From: an uncultured Candidatus Saccharibacteria bacterium
Lineage (GTDB): Bacteria; Patescibacteriota; Saccharimonadia; Saccharimonadales; Saccharimonadaceae
Reading direction: 5' to 3'
NCBI GenBank assembly: GCA_938046735.1
Contig: CALIXF010000008.1
Coordinates: 62,001-126,000 of the forward strand
Length of the DNA: 64,000 nucleotides
The position numbers and the translations under genes were made by a program. Positions 25,276-34,020 of this stretch are shown piece after piece (within the stretch, counting starts at the first letter, position 1; every line of letters starts with the position of its first letter). Under the pieces are notes generated by a model, which saw only the letters and a list, made by a program, of their open reading frames with translations, was not told the origin of the DNA and did no database searches.

Positions 25276-26247
25276 TTATAGATGTTCAGTATCGTTTAAA
25301 TCGTTACCTCTCATACAATCGTAATGTTTTTGTCCATCTGGTCGTTCTACGTCATGATAGATCTTACGGATTTCTGCGGAGAATTCTGAACACTTCATTA
25401 TTCCTTGTGCGCCGAAAGCGAACTTCCATTCGCCATTAGGAAGTTCTCGATAATATTCTTCAACTCCACTACCACCTGCGACCACTTCGATTTCGTTACC
25501 CAAATTATCTTTTTGTTTATTAAAACCACCAACCTGTAATGAAGCAAAAGCATAAGTTCCGGTCTTATTAGTGAAGATTTGTCCACTTCTGATCAGTTTA
25601 TTTTTTCCCATTAAGTCAAGTAATTGTTGATATTTTGTATCGTAGGCTACTAATTTAGTATTATTATCAGTTGTTTTATTTTCTTTTGCAATGTTTTGGC
25701 TAGATTTTACTGTCTCTTCTAATTTAGCTAGATTTTCTTGAGCTTTCTTTGTTTCTTCCTTAGATATTGAAAGATTATGGTTTAGTTGTTGACATTGAGT
25801 TTGACTAGAAATAACCGTATAAGCAAGTGCACCCACCGCAGCTACCGTAGTTAAAATAAAGAGTGGGGTAAGTGATATTTTTTTCTTCTCCGCCGCGACA
25901 TTTTTTGTATCTGTATCGACAGGAGATTCGGCTTGGGCCATTGCATGTAGCGATTCTTCAGCCGGTTCTTGTTCTTGCTTCGGTTCTTCAATTGGTTTCA
26001 GGGGCGACTCTGTAGTAGATTCTAATGTCGACTCTTCAGTAGGCTCTGCTTTAGGTTTGAAAGAATTTTCCTGATTCATTTCATCTAATGAGTCGGTAGC
26101 TGAATCTACTACCAGATCGACCCGGTTATTAGCTTCGGTTCTTTCTGATGTATTTTCAGATGATTCTTTGGTTGTCTGGTCGGTGTCAAGAGATGTTTTG
26201 TCGCTATCCATAGCCGTGTTTTGATCTAAATTATTTTCGCTATCCAT
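25276..26247 (-). CDS. Single-pass membrane protein with acidic Ser/Thr-rich N-terminus
   Basis: A 323-residue protein. Residues 1-125 are disordered, rich in Glu, Ser, Thr and Asp (short repeats such as ESTLESTTESPL); one transmembrane segment follows (LTPLFILTTVAAVGALAYTVI). A heptad-like helix (about 155-195, KEETKKAQENLAKLEETV) leads to a C-terminal domain with CSEFSAEI and HYDCMRGN. I do not recognise the last domain. The N-terminus should be cytoplasmic and the C-terminus outside. AAAGGAGAA precedes the ATG at 26247; the ATG at 26274 lies upstream of it without a site. The layout parallels the 52624-53910 gene. Confidence 0.72.
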   Translation of the reverse strand: MDSENNLDQNTAMDSDKTSLDTDQTTKESSENTSERTEANNRVDLVVDSATDSLDEMNQENSFKPKAEPTEESTLESTTESPLKPIEEPKQEQEPAEESLHAMAQAESPVDTDTKNVAAEKKKISLTPLFILTTVAAVGALAYTVISSQTQCQQLNHNLSISKEETKKAQENLAKLEETVKSSQNIAKENKTTDNNTKLVAYDTKYQQLLDLMGKNKLIRSGQIFTNKTGTYAFASLQVGGFNKQKDNLGNEIEVVAGGSGVEEYYRELPNGEWKFAFGAQGIMKCSEFSAEIRKIYHDVERPDGQKHYDCMRGNDLNDTEHL

Positions 26248-26366
26248 GTATTCTCCTTTTTTAGATTGTAGCATAAGTTTTATTAAAAAACATAACCTGT
26301 ATCCCCTGGTTATCTCAAAAGATTAATAGTATGCCGCTATTACAGTAGACTCTTGTTCTCTGAAAC

Positions 26367-26395
26367 TTGAAAAACGGGTCTCTATCTGGTATAAT
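26367..26395 (+). promoter_or_regulatory. Promoter of the rpsF operon
   Basis: TTGAAA (26367-26372), a 17-base spacer and TATAAT (26390-26395) give a near-consensus promoter with a leader of about 55 bases. Confidence 0.7.
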
Positions 26396-26412
26396 CGAAT
26401 CATTATTAGCTC

Positions 26413-26438
26413 AGCAAGCGACAAGAGGTGTGCTTGCT
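26413..26438 (+). promoter_or_regulatory. Leader hairpin of the rpsF operon
   Basis: AGCAAGC pairs with GCTTGCT around a 12-base loop containing AGAGGTGT. In several phyla the S6-S18 complex binds a leader hairpin to repress its own operon; position fits that role, but I cannot match the published bulge motif by eye. Confidence 0.4.
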
Positions 26439-26457
26439 TTAACCAAAGGAGTGCAAA

Positions 26458-26814
26458 GTGAAACAGTATGAACTTACTGTGTTGATTCATCCTGATTTGG
26501 AAATGAATCTAACACCAGCCCTAGACAAGATTAGTAAACTAATCGAGTCACAAAACGGTAAAATCGTTAAGGAAACCAACGAAGGTAAGAAGCGTCTTGC
26601 TTACTCTATCAATAAGCAAGATTACGCAGTTTACTACTTCTACGAACTTGAGCTTCCAGCACAAGCTCCAGCAAAGATTTCTTCCACCCTTAACATTACC
26701 GACGAAGTTTTACGTTATCTCTTGGTCGCTGTCGACGAACGCAAGGCTAAATTCGAAGCTAAGCGTAAAGCTCGTGCAGAGAAGACTAAAGATACTGAAG
26801 AATCAGCAGAATAA
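26458..26814 (+). CDS. rpsF: 30S ribosomal protein bS6
   Basis: A 118-residue protein with a GTG start preceded by AAAGGAG. KQYELTVLIHPDLE, GKKRLAYSINKQDYAVYYF and DEVLRYLLVAVDE are typical bS6 segments; the C-terminus is a charged Lys/Arg/Glu tail. bS6 dimerises with bS18 on the platform of the small subunit. First gene of the operon rpsF-ssb-rpsR-efp-tlyA, spaced by 17-20 bases. Confidence 0.95.
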   Translation: MKQYELTVLIHPDLEMNLTPALDKISKLIESQNGKIVKETNEGKKRLAYSINKQDYAVYYFYELELPAQAPAKISSTLNITDEVLRYLLVAVDERKAKFEAKRKARAEKTKDTEESAE

Positions 26815-26831
26815 ATAAACTAGGAGGTTTT

Positions 26832-27275
26832 ATGGCGCGGGGATTTAGTAAGGCAATTATTACAGGTAACGTAGTACGTGATCCTGAACTTAGAGCTACA
26901 TCTGGTGGCACTCAGGTCTGCTCGTTTTCTGTAGCAGTAAATTACAATTACGTCCAGAATGGTGAAAAAAAGGAACAAGTTTCTTATATCAACTGTTCTG
27001 CTTGGGGTAAAGCTGGCGAGATTATCGCTCAGTATGCTAAGAAAGGTACCGGTATTCTTGTATCCGGCCGTCTTTCTCAACGTGCTTTTGAGGACAAAAC
27101 TGGCGCAAAGCGTTCAGCCACCGAAATAGTCGTTGAAGACTTTAACTTTCTTAGCGGTACTAATGAAAATTCTTCTTCAAGGAGTTTTGCTCCTACCAGT
27201 AATAATGAATCTACCGATATCGTCCCTGATGATATCCCAGATGAGCCTATTGACCTCAGTGAGGTTCCATTTTAA
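26832..27275 (+). CDS. ssb: Single-stranded DNA-binding protein
   Basis: A 147-residue SSB. The OB-fold (about 1-110) has SKAIITGNVVRDPELR, VSYINCSAWGKAGEII and GTGILVSGRLSQRAFEDKTG. A short Ser/Asn linker leads to the acidic tip DDIPDEPIDLSEVPF; in most bacteria the last four to six residues (often D-D-I-P-F) recruit repair and replication partners, and SEVPF is a variant of that tip. AGGAGG gives good translation. rpsF-ssb-rpsR order is the widely conserved arrangement. Confidence 0.96.
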   Translation: MARGFSKAIITGNVVRDPELRATSGGTQVCSFSVAVNYNYVQNGEKKEQVSYINCSAWGKAGEIIAQYAKKGTGILVSGRLSQRAFEDKTGAKRSATEIVVEDFNFLSGTNENSSSRSFAPTSNNESTDIVPDDIPDEPIDLSEVPF

Positions 27276-27304
27276 AAAATAATTAAGAGAGAGTTTTGAG
27301 AGAA

Positions 27305-27502
27305 ATGAAAAGAATTAAAAATGATCCAAATCTTTACTTCGATTATCGTGATGTAAAGACTATGCAACGTTATATTGATGTCTATGGTCGCATTGAGCCA
27401 ATTTCAAAGACTGGTTTATCTGCTAAACAACAAAGGCAACTAGCTGTAGCTATTAAGCGTGCTCGTCATCTTGCATTGCTTCCATTTGTGTCTGCCAACT
27501 AA
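27305..27502 (+). CDS. rpsR: 30S ribosomal protein bS18
   Basis: A 65-residue form of bS18. MKRIKNDPNLYFDYRDVK lacks the N-terminal extension of many homologues; IEPISKTGLSAKQQRQLAVAIKRARHLALLPFV is the conserved core with the R-A-R-x-x-A-L-L-P-F motif. An in-frame TTG at 27296 would be only 2 bases from the AGAGAGAG stretch, so ATG 27305 is preferred. The rplI gene that often follows rpsR is not here; efp follows instead. Confidence 0.93.
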   Translation: MKRIKNDPNLYFDYRDVKTMQRYIDVYGRIEPISKTGLSAKQQRQLAVAIKRARHLALLPFVSAN

Positions 27503-27518
27503 AATAGGAGAATAAACT

Positions 27519-28079
27519 ATGTACGGTCCAACCGATCTAAAGAAAAACGTTCTCATCACCTTGGACGGTCAGCCATACAAGGTGATTGAGTACTCGCAAA
27601 AAGTTATGGGGCGTGGTGGTTCTATTGTGAACGTCCGTGTAAAAAATTTAATTACTGGCGCCCTCATTCCAAAGACTTTCAAAGGTCAAGAAAAAATCGA
27701 GCCAGCAGAAGTAACCACTAAAAAAGTCCAGTATCTCTATAAGGATGAAGACAAGTTCTACTTTATGGATCCTACTACTTTTGAACAGTATGAATTATCA
27801 AAAGATCTAGTTGGTGATTCTAAGGATTTTATGAAGGATGGAGATGAGATGGAGATCCAGTTCTATAATGGTTCTGCTATCAACCTTACCTTACCTAAGA
27901 ATCTTTGGCTTGAAGTCACTTATACCGAAAATGCCGTCAAGGGTGATACATCCACTTCTGTTATGAAGGACGCTACTCTTGAAACTGGCGTCGTCATTAA
28001 GGTTCCAGCTTTCATTAAGACTGGCGATGTAATTTCTGTTGATACGGAAACCTATGCCTATCGTGAACGTCAAAAATAA
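27519..28079 (+). CDS. efp: Elongation factor P
   Basis: A 186-residue translation factor that relieves stalling at polyproline. The three OB-like domains are present, ending in GDVISVDTETYAYRERQK. The tip loop reads KVMGRGGSI, with Arg32 where many bacteria carry a modified Lys34 in P-G-K-G. Arg32 is the rhamnosylated residue in EarP-type EF-P, but no earP lies nearby. Polyproline-rich proteins in this genome, such as the 14492-17158 product, would depend on it. It overlaps tlyA by 26 bases. Confidence 0.95.
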   Translation: MYGPTDLKKNVLITLDGQPYKVIEYSQKVMGRGGSIVNVRVKNLITGALIPKTFKGQEKIEPAEVTTKKVQYLYKDEDKFYFMDPTTFEQYELSKDLVGDSKDFMKDGDEMEIQFYNGSAINLTLPKNLWLEVTYTENAVKGDTSTSVMKDATLETGVVIKVPAFIKTGDVISVDTETYAYRERQK

Positions 28080-28746
28080 TACACCTGTATCGCGTGCCGA
28101 GAATAAGCTTGCGGGGGCGGCGCAGGCTTTTTCTTATGATTTTCGTGGTAAAACCGTGTTAGACATTGGTTCCAGTACCGGTGGCTTCACTGAGTATGCT
28201 CTGCTTCGTGGCGCCAAAAAAGTGATTGCTATTGAAAAGGGGACTAATCAAATGAAAGCGCCTCTTCGTTTTGATCCGCGTATCGATTTACGAGAAAAGA
28301 CGGATATTTTTTCTGTGACTCGTAGTTCGTTATTGAGTGATCAAAGCGAGCCTAAGGTTAACGAATCTAAGACTGACGAAACTAAAATCAATGAGATTAA
28401 AGCCAGTATTAAAATCGATACCATCCTCGCTGATGTGTCTTTCGTCTCCCTAAAACAGGTTCTACTTCACACCAAAAAACAACTTGCTTCTTTGCAAACT
28501 GACTTTCTTGTTATGCTAAAACCTCAATTCGAGGCTAGACCCTTTCAGTTAAAAAATGGCGTTGTCAAAAACGAGACCATTCGTCGCGGTATTATCAAAG
28601 ATTTTGAAGCTTGGCTGAAAAATAACGGTTTTCTCATCGTAAATAAGCGCGATAATACTCTCGCCGGTAAAAACGGTAACCTTGAGCGATTTTATTTTCT
28701 CAAACTTGCTACACGTTCCACTATGTGTTTTACTCAGCAACCTTAA
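28054..28746 (+). CDS. tlyA: TlyA-like rRNA 2'-O-methyltransferase lacking the S4 domain
   Basis: A 230-residue protein with an FtsJ-type SAM fold: VLDIGSSTGGFTEYAL is the SAM site, RGAKKVIAIEKG the following strand, and ILADVSFVSLKQVL and FLVMLKPQFEARP carry the D and K of the K-D-K-E set. SRAENKL replaces the usual S-R-G-G-x-K-L. TlyA methylates ribose in 16S and 23S rRNA at subunit interfaces. The usual N-terminal S4 RNA-binding domain is missing. The start overlaps efp (ATG 28054; TTG 28039 and GTG 28063 are alternatives), indicating translational coupling. A charged insertion lies around residues 95-125. Confidence 0.82.
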   Translation: MPIVNVKNNTPVSRAENKLAGAAQAFSYDFRGKTVLDIGSSTGGFTEYALLRGAKKVIAIEKGTNQMKAPLRFDPRIDLREKTDIFSVTRSSLLSDQSEPKVNESKTDETKINEIKASIKIDTILADVSFVSLKQVLLHTKKQLASLQTDFLVMLKPQFEARPFQLKNGVVKNETIRRGIIKDFEAWLKNNGFLIVNKRDNTLAGKNGNLERFYFLKLATRSTMCFTQQP

Positions 28747-29049
28747 ACGAGTATGCTTCATATATCATTCTTAAGTATGCAAATTTACTTGCCGGTTTTA
28801 TAAATTTTACTCACATTTTTAAGTGAAATCATCTAAAAGTCCTTTACTAGTTTTGCGATTTATACCTCAATTTCGCTTCCATCTCTATTATAGTACAGCT
28901 CTTGTTGTCACCAAGATCTTGCCATTCGTGAAAGATTCTGCTATAATAGCCAACAATTAATCTTACTTATCTTCAAACACAACAAGAATTACTTCCAGAA
29001 ACTTTTTGTTTGTTGATTTTGTAGGTCTTTATTATTAAAAGAGGAAAAT
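28747..29049 (+). promoter_or_regulatory. Intergenic region with the RNase J promoter
   Basis: The only signal seen in this 303-base AT-rich gap is a promoter: TTGCCA (28919-28924), 17-base spacer, TATAAT (28942-28947). It leaves a 95-base AT-rich leader ending in AAGAGGAAAAT before the RNase J start. No clear terminator follows tlyA. Confidence 0.65.
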
Positions 29050-31299
29050 ATGAATAAACAAGAACAAGAAAGACGCGCCAGGCTCATGAAGATGCAGGCA
29101 GAACGCTTACCAGAAATTAAGCGTCGTTTTGAAGAAAATCAAAATCGTGCCAAATTCTCCGAGCCGGCCGAGGTCACTACCGGCGCTGCAGTTATTTTTG
29201 AGCAGGCTCAAAAACGTAACTTTAATAGTAATTTTAAGCCAGGCGGCAAGGATTATTCCGCTCGTCCTAAGAAGAAAACAAACTCCTCTAATGAACAGAA
29301 CGGTTTTGATATAAATTCTTCTAAAAAATCCGATCAACCAAAAGGCAAAAAAGGAAACAAGTCGAAAACCCCAAAAGTAAACAAGAATACTAAAAACATT
29401 GAGGCTGATGATCGTAAGGTTAATCTCTCTGTTTCGACCAGGCGTGGCGATATGGTGCATCATCAGCGTATGCTTTCTCAAGATGTCAATGCTCAAGCCA
29501 CTCAGCACATCATTGGCATTCCAGTTAATAAATCTCGTTTTAATGGCTATAACGGTACTCAAGTTACCAATGCTCAGCTAAAAGCCGCCCGTCCTGATCC
29601 TGAGGCAGTTCGCATTATTCCAATCGGCGGACTTGGCGAATTTGGTATTGGTAAGAATATGACTGCCATTGAGTATAAAAATGAAATTATTCTTATCGAC
29701 ATGGGCGTTCTATTTGCTGGCGAAGATTATCCTGGTGTGAATTATATGGTGCCAGATATTAAATACCTCGAAGATAATATAGACAAAATCAAGGCCATTC
29801 TCTTCACTCACGCTCACCTTGATCACATCGGCGCCTGTCGTCATCTTTTACCAAAATTTAGCCCATTAACTCCAATTTACGCCACTGATTTTACCATTGG
29901 TATGATTAAAAAACAGATGAGCGAACTCGACGACCTTCCCGAAATGAATTACCAGGTCGTTGACCCCTTTAAACATGAGAAGCTTCAAGTTTCTGAACAC
30001 TTAAGCGTTGAATTTATTCATACTCTTCACTCCATCCCAGGCAACTGTGCTCTTATTATCCGTACTCCAAATGGTGTAATTTATCTCTCCGGTGACTGGC
30101 GTGCTGAAACTAATCCTATCGAACGTCAAACTGATTTTGAGCGTATTGATGAAATTGTTAAAAAAGAGGGGATTGCGCTTCTGATTAATGAGTCAACCAA
30201 TATTGATTCTCCAGGCCATCATCCACATTCCGAATATGATGTTGGCGATAATATTGGCAAAGTCATGGACCACTACGCCAATGGACGTGTTATTATCTCC
30301 TGTTTCTCCTCACAGATCAACCGTATCGGTATGATCCTTGAGCAGGCTTATCAGCGTGGACGCAAGGTTGCTTTTGCTGGGTTTTCCATGATTAATAATA
30401 TTGAAGTAGCTCTTCGTGCCAAGTGTATTAAAGTACCAAAAGATACTGTTATGAAAATGGAAGATATCATCAAACTTTCTGATGAAAAAGTAACGATTGT
30501 CTGTACTGGATCCCAAGGCGAATTAAATGCTGTGCTTAATCGTATGGTCAGTGGTGCGCATAAATTTATCAAGATTAAAGCTTCTGATACAATCGTCTTT
30601 AGCTCTAATCCAATCCCAGGTAACGAACCTCATGTGGTGAACACTGTCGATGGTCTCTTGCGCGAAGGTGCTCAGGTAATTCAGAATGGTAAAACTCATC
30701 TCACAAATATTGGACCACTTCATCTTTCTGGTCACGCCTATTACGAAGATCATGTTGATTTTGTTACCAGATTACAACCTAAGAATTATCTCCCATATCA
30801 TGGTGAATTTTTTATGATGGAGCATAGTGCCGAGATGGCTGAAAACGTGGTCGGTATCCCTCACGAGAATATTTTAGTTGCCGATGATGGTGATGTTGTT
30901 GAATTATTACCAAATCAGACCATTCGCAAAAATGGCCGTATCCATGTTGGTAATAAGCTTTATGATGATGCCGACAAACCAGTGCATGAAGCTGTGGTGA
31001 AAGATCGTATTCATATCTCTCGTGAAGGTATCTTTATGATCGTTTTAACTCTCAGTAAGAAAACTGGACGCTTAATCAAAACCCCAGACATCGTTTCTCG
31101 TGCTTTCATTTATCTAGATAATTCAGAGGAATTAATCGGAAAGATTCGTCATTATTTGCGTGTCAAGACTGAAAAATCCATCTCTTCCGATCCTGAACTT
31201 AAAGTTCTAAAAGATGAGATCAAAGAAGATATCACCCGTATTCTCTTTGATGCCACTGGCCATACGCCAATTGTTATTCCGGTCATAAATAAGGTTTAA
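29050..31299 (+). CDS. rnj: Ribonuclease J with basic N-terminal extension
   Basis: A 749-residue metallo-beta-lactamase/beta-CASP ribonuclease, with 5'-3' exonuclease and endonuclease activity in mRNA and rRNA processing. IPIGGLGEFGIGKNM begins the catalytic domain near residue 193; the metal site HAHLDH is at about 254-259, followed by SGDWRAE and PYHGEF. The first 185 residues are an unusual Lys/Arg/Asn/Gln-rich disordered extension (RPKKKTNSSNEQNG and similar), not found in B. subtilis RNase J (about 555 residues). It may tether the enzyme to RNA or ribosomes. Confidence 0.93.
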   Translation: MNKQEQERRARLMKMQAERLPEIKRRFEENQNRAKFSEPAEVTTGAAVIFEQAQKRNFNSNFKPGGKDYSARPKKKTNSSNEQNGFDINSSKKSDQPKGKKGNKSKTPKVNKNTKNIEADDRKVNLSVSTRRGDMVHHQRMLSQDVNAQATQHIIGIPVNKSRFNGYNGTQVTNAQLKAARPDPEAVRIIPIGGLGEFGIGKNMTAIEYKNEIILIDMGVLFAGEDYPGVNYMVPDIKYLEDNIDKIKAILFTHAHLDHIGACRHLLPKFSPLTPIYATDFTIGMIKKQMSELDDLPEMNYQVVDPFKHEKLQVSEHLSVEFIHTLHSIPGNCALIIRTPNGVIYLSGDWRAETNPIERQTDFERIDEIVKKEGIALLINESTNIDSPGHHPHSEYDVGDNIGKVMDHYANGRVIISCFSSQINRIGMILEQAYQRGRKVAFAGFSMINNIEVALRAKCIKVPKDTVMKMEDIIKLSDEKVTIVCTGSQGELNAVLNRMVSGAHKFIKIKASDTIVFSSNPIPGNEPHVVNTVDGLLREGAQVIQNGKTHLTNIGPLHLSGHAYYEDHVDFVTRLQPKNYLPYHGEFFMMEHSAEMAENVVGIPHENILVADDGDVVELLPNQTIRKNGRIHVGNKLYDDADKPVHEAVVKDRIHISREGIFMIVLTLSKKTGRLIKTPDIVSRAFIYLDNSEELIGKIRHYLRVKTEKSISSDPELKVLKDEIKEDITRILFDATGHTPIVIPVINKV

Positions 31300-31344
31300 A
31301 ATCTGTCAAAATAGAAGATGGCCCGTCCCCGGCTTTAAAGCCCT

Positions 31345-31374
31345 AGAAAAAGCTACGAAAAAGTAGCTTTTTCT
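31345..31374 (+). terminator. RNase J terminator
   Basis: AGAAAAAGCTAC-GAAAAA-GTAGCTTTTTCT, a perfect 12-bp stem with T run. Confidence 0.88.
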
Positions 31375-31396
31375 ATACTCTAAGCTCGTATTGGGA

Positions 31397-31402
31397 TATA
31401 AT
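31397..31402 (+). promoter_or_regulatory. -10 box of the CmpB-type gene
   Basis: TATAAT seven bases before the ATG; leaderless pattern. Confidence 0.55.
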
Positions 31403-31409
31403 AAGCCTA

Positions 31410-32150
31410 ATGTTTTCTAGTCTATTCGGTAACCAGATTGAGTCATTTGTTGTCCAGTTTGCATATTATTTTCTATTATTTATCCTTTATTCTTTTGGTG
31501 GTTGGATTGTAGAATGTATTTGGACTTATTTTGCGAAACGCAAGTTAGAGAATCGTGGGTTTCTCTTTGGTCCCATTTGTCCTATTTACGGCGTTGGCTC
31601 CCTTGCCTGTGTGTTATTGATCGGCCCACTAAATCTATCATGGTCGCTAGAGTTCTTATTGATGATTATTCTTTGTGATGTTATTGAATATATTACTTCT
31701 GTAGTTTTAGAAAAAATTTATCATGTCCGCTGGTGGGATTATACTACGGGTTCTCTTTTGCATCTCAATGGCCGTATCTCGCTCGAAACTTCGATTGGCT
31801 TTGGTGTTGGTGGCATTTTTATCTTACATATTATTCAGCCACTCTTTGCTCATCTTTTAAGTTATCTCGGACTACCAGTTCTTTTGATTGTTTCCGGTAT
31901 TCTCCTGGCTATCTTTATTGCTGATGTTTTATTATCGATGATCGCCATCTCTAATATTAAAGATGTTTTTAAGGGCGGAACTGTTGATCTTACTGCTGAA
32001 ATTAAACGTTTTAGTATTGATTATTACAAAAAAGCTTCAAGGCTCAGCCGCCGCATTGCTCGTACTGCTATGCATCATGTGGAAAACGCTCAAAAAGAAG
32101 CCAAAAAACGTGTTTCAGAGACTTTTAAATCCAAAACTTCAAAGAAGTAA
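31410..32150 (+). CDS. CmpB-type (ABC_trans_CmpB) membrane protein
   Basis: A 246-residue protein with about six transmembrane helices. SFGGWIVECIWTYFAKRK, ENRGFLFGPICPIYGVG, EYITSVVLEKIYHVRWWDYT and LNGRISLETSIGFG match the family annotated as putative ABC transporter type IV (CmpB), whose transport role is unproven and which usually lacks an associated ATPase. The C-terminal 55 residues are a basic helical tail (KKASRLSRRIARTAMHHVENAQKEAKKR). The gene converges on the helicase gene, with 5 bases between stops and no terminator between. Confidence 0.8.
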   Translation: MFSSLFGNQIESFVVQFAYYFLLFILYSFGGWIVECIWTYFAKRKLENRGFLFGPICPIYGVGSLACVLLIGPLNLSWSLEFLLMIILCDVIEYITSVVLEKIYHVRWWDYTTGSLLHLNGRISLETSIGFGVGGIFILHIIQPLFAHLLSYLGLPVLLIVSGILLAIFIADVLLSMIAISNIKDVFKGGTVDLTAEIKRFSIDYYKKASRLSRRIARTAMHHVENAQKEAKKRVSETFKSKTSKK

Positions 32151-32155
32151 CGGCT

Positions 32156-33793
32156 CTAATCTATTACGTAAGTTTTAAGACTATTCTCTTCTCTTAATTC
32201 TAATATGAACGGCGATTCTTTTTCCTGCACGGTCAAGAAGAAAATCTTTTTTCGCGCTCTCGTCATTGCCACATAGAAAAGCCTCCTATCTTCTGCAAAC
32301 TCATCATCTCTGGCGGGTCTTAGATTTTTCCAGATCATATTCAGGAATTTTCCTTTCTGTGAATTTCCTAATTTCATTTGACTATTCTTTTGAAGAAGAG
32401 CCTTTCTTGCGAGTGCTATCAGTTCTTTTTCTTTTACTTGGCTCGGAAAACCTAAGGTTGCATCCCGACAGTTGATAATGAAGACATAGTCGGCTTGTAA
32501 TCCTTTGGACTTATGTGCACTACAAAATTTAATATTGAGGTCTGGTCTTTCTGACATTAAAATTCTTGGTTCGTTAGTCTCATAATTAAAATTCAGGAAT
32601 TCACAGTGTGAAATTTTTTTGATATCAAAATTATAACGTCCGAGCAGAAAGACTCTCGTATTTCTCGGCAAATTGAGAAAGAAGAAACGTAGAGAATTGA
32701 GGTCGGTTCTTTCGGAGGGGCCATTGATTTCAACTATTTGATCCGGATCTCGACAATTTATTCCTTGAATATCTTTAATTAGTTGTGCCTTATTTCTCAT
32801 AATGAACTTTCCAGATGTCTTTGCCAGTTGCTCCGGGAAACGATAAGTTCGTTCAATTTTAAATATTTTGGTGTCACCCCAATATTTCTTGAAATCCAAA
32901 ATCAGGTCTATCTCGCTCCCCGCAAATTGATAGATAGTTTGCCAGTCATCACCCACACAGAATAGTTTAAAATTCTGTTTTTCTCTCAGATTTCTGATCA
33001 AAGCATATTCAAGTGGTGATATATCTTGATATTCATCAATTATCACAAAATTAAAGCAAAATATTTTAAACCATTCTGGTCTCGCACTGTTCTTTATGCT
33101 AGTTAAGCTATTTATTGCCTCTTCTAAAAAGCTGGCAAAATCAACTTCACCTCTGCTAGCCATTTCTTTCTTGTATTCCCGCCCAAGTTCTTCCATTTTT
33201 TGGATCTGTTTTAAATTTTTGAGCCACAAATCTTTTTGCCAAAACCAGGAGTATTCTGTATTATTTGTTTGTTTCAGATCTTGATATTCAATATGATAAT
33301 TTCGCATCAAATAATATAGTCGATCATACACTTCTGCCTCTTCCTCAGGAATATTAAATCGAGCTTGTTTCAAAAAATCTTCAAAGCTAACTTCACTTAG
33401 TCTAATTTTTTCTGGTCCAGCTCGCTTATTTTGTCTAGCACTCTTCATAATCTTAAGAGCTAAACTATGAAAAGTTTCTACTCTCAAAAAATCACTGGGG
33501 TGATATATTTTAAAAATCTCATCATTTTCTAAAACTTCCGCCAAAACCCGTTTTTCTAATTCCATTCTTGTTGCATGCGTGAAAGATATTATTAAGATTC
33601 TTGGTAAAGTTTTACTTTTATTTTTTAGCCACTTATTTAAAATCCATTTAATTTTTCCGATAATCGTGGTCGTCTTGCCAGTCCCCGCTCCAGCCACTAC
33701 TAAGGTATTTTGTGAATCATTTTCGATACTCTCTATCTGTTGCCTATCTAGTGAATACCCTTCAACAAACTTATAGTCTAATCTGCTTCGCAT
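32156..33793 (-). CDS. UvrD/Rep-superfamily helicase, compact
   Basis: A 545-residue superfamily 1 helicase. Motifs in order are: Q-motif region LDRQQIESIENDSQNT, Walker A AGAGTGKTTT, Walker B FVIIDEYQDISPLEY, motif III CVGDDWQTIYQFAGSE, motif IV ERTYRFPEQL and motif VI YVAMTRARKKIFF. The GDDWQ-x-I-Y-x-F-A-G-S wording resembles helicase IV (HelD) more than PcrA, which is present separately at 45359. It is much shorter than UvrD, with a reduced 2B insertion. AGGAGGTGA lies 5 bases before the ATG. A terminator-like hairpin sits in its leader. Confidence 0.85.
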   Translation of the reverse strand: MRSRLDYKFVEGYSLDRQQIESIENDSQNTLVVAGAGTGKTTTIIGKIKWILNKWLKNKSKTLPRILIISFTHATRMELEKRVLAEVLENDEIFKIYHPSDFLRVETFHSLALKIMKSARQNKRAGPEKIRLSEVSFEDFLKQARFNIPEEEAEVYDRLYYLMRNYHIEYQDLKQTNNTEYSWFWQKDLWLKNLKQIQKMEELGREYKKEMASRGEVDFASFLEEAINSLTSIKNSARPEWFKIFCFNFVIIDEYQDISPLEYALIRNLREKQNFKLFCVGDDWQTIYQFAGSEIDLILDFKKYWGDTKIFKIERTYRFPEQLAKTSGKFIMRNKAQLIKDIQGINCRDPDQIVEINGPSERTDLNSLRFFFLNLPRNTRVFLLGRYNFDIKKISHCEFLNFNYETNEPRILMSERPDLNIKFCSAHKSKGLQADYVFIINCRDATLGFPSQVKEKELIALARKALLQKNSQMKLGNSQKGKFLNMIWKNLRPARDDEFAEDRRLFYVAMTRARKKIFFLTVQEKESPFILELREENSLKTYVID

Positions 33794-33844
33794 TCTTCAC
33801 CTCCTTTCTGTCTAAAAACTTAAATCTTCACTTAATTAAGTAAA

Positions 33845-33870
33845 ATAAAAAAGAACACCAAAGGCGTTCT
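33845..33870 (-). terminator. Terminator-like hairpin in the helicase leader (candidate attenuator)
   Basis: On the minus strand GAACGCC-TTT-GGTGTTC is followed by TTTTTTA, 52 bases before the helicase start. A second hairpin, GCAAG-TAGAGT-CTTGC, lies 20 bases further upstream. No other minus-strand gene needs a terminator here, so premature termination control of the helicase is plausible. Confidence 0.45.
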
Positions 33871-34020
33871 CCTAATATCTTATAGATTGCAAGACTCTAC
33901 TTGCTTAACTCAAGATTAACAAATTATCTCATAAAGTAAATACTAAAAACAAAAGGCTCTTTTAATCTCTCAGTTTTCTTTTAAAATTCACCATATGTTA
34001 TTATTAAGACAGAGGAAAAT

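Noticed and set aside
29107..29562. 151-codon antisense frame in the RNase J N-terminal extension
   Set aside because: No start signals; arises from the repetitive Lys/Asn-rich coding of the extension.
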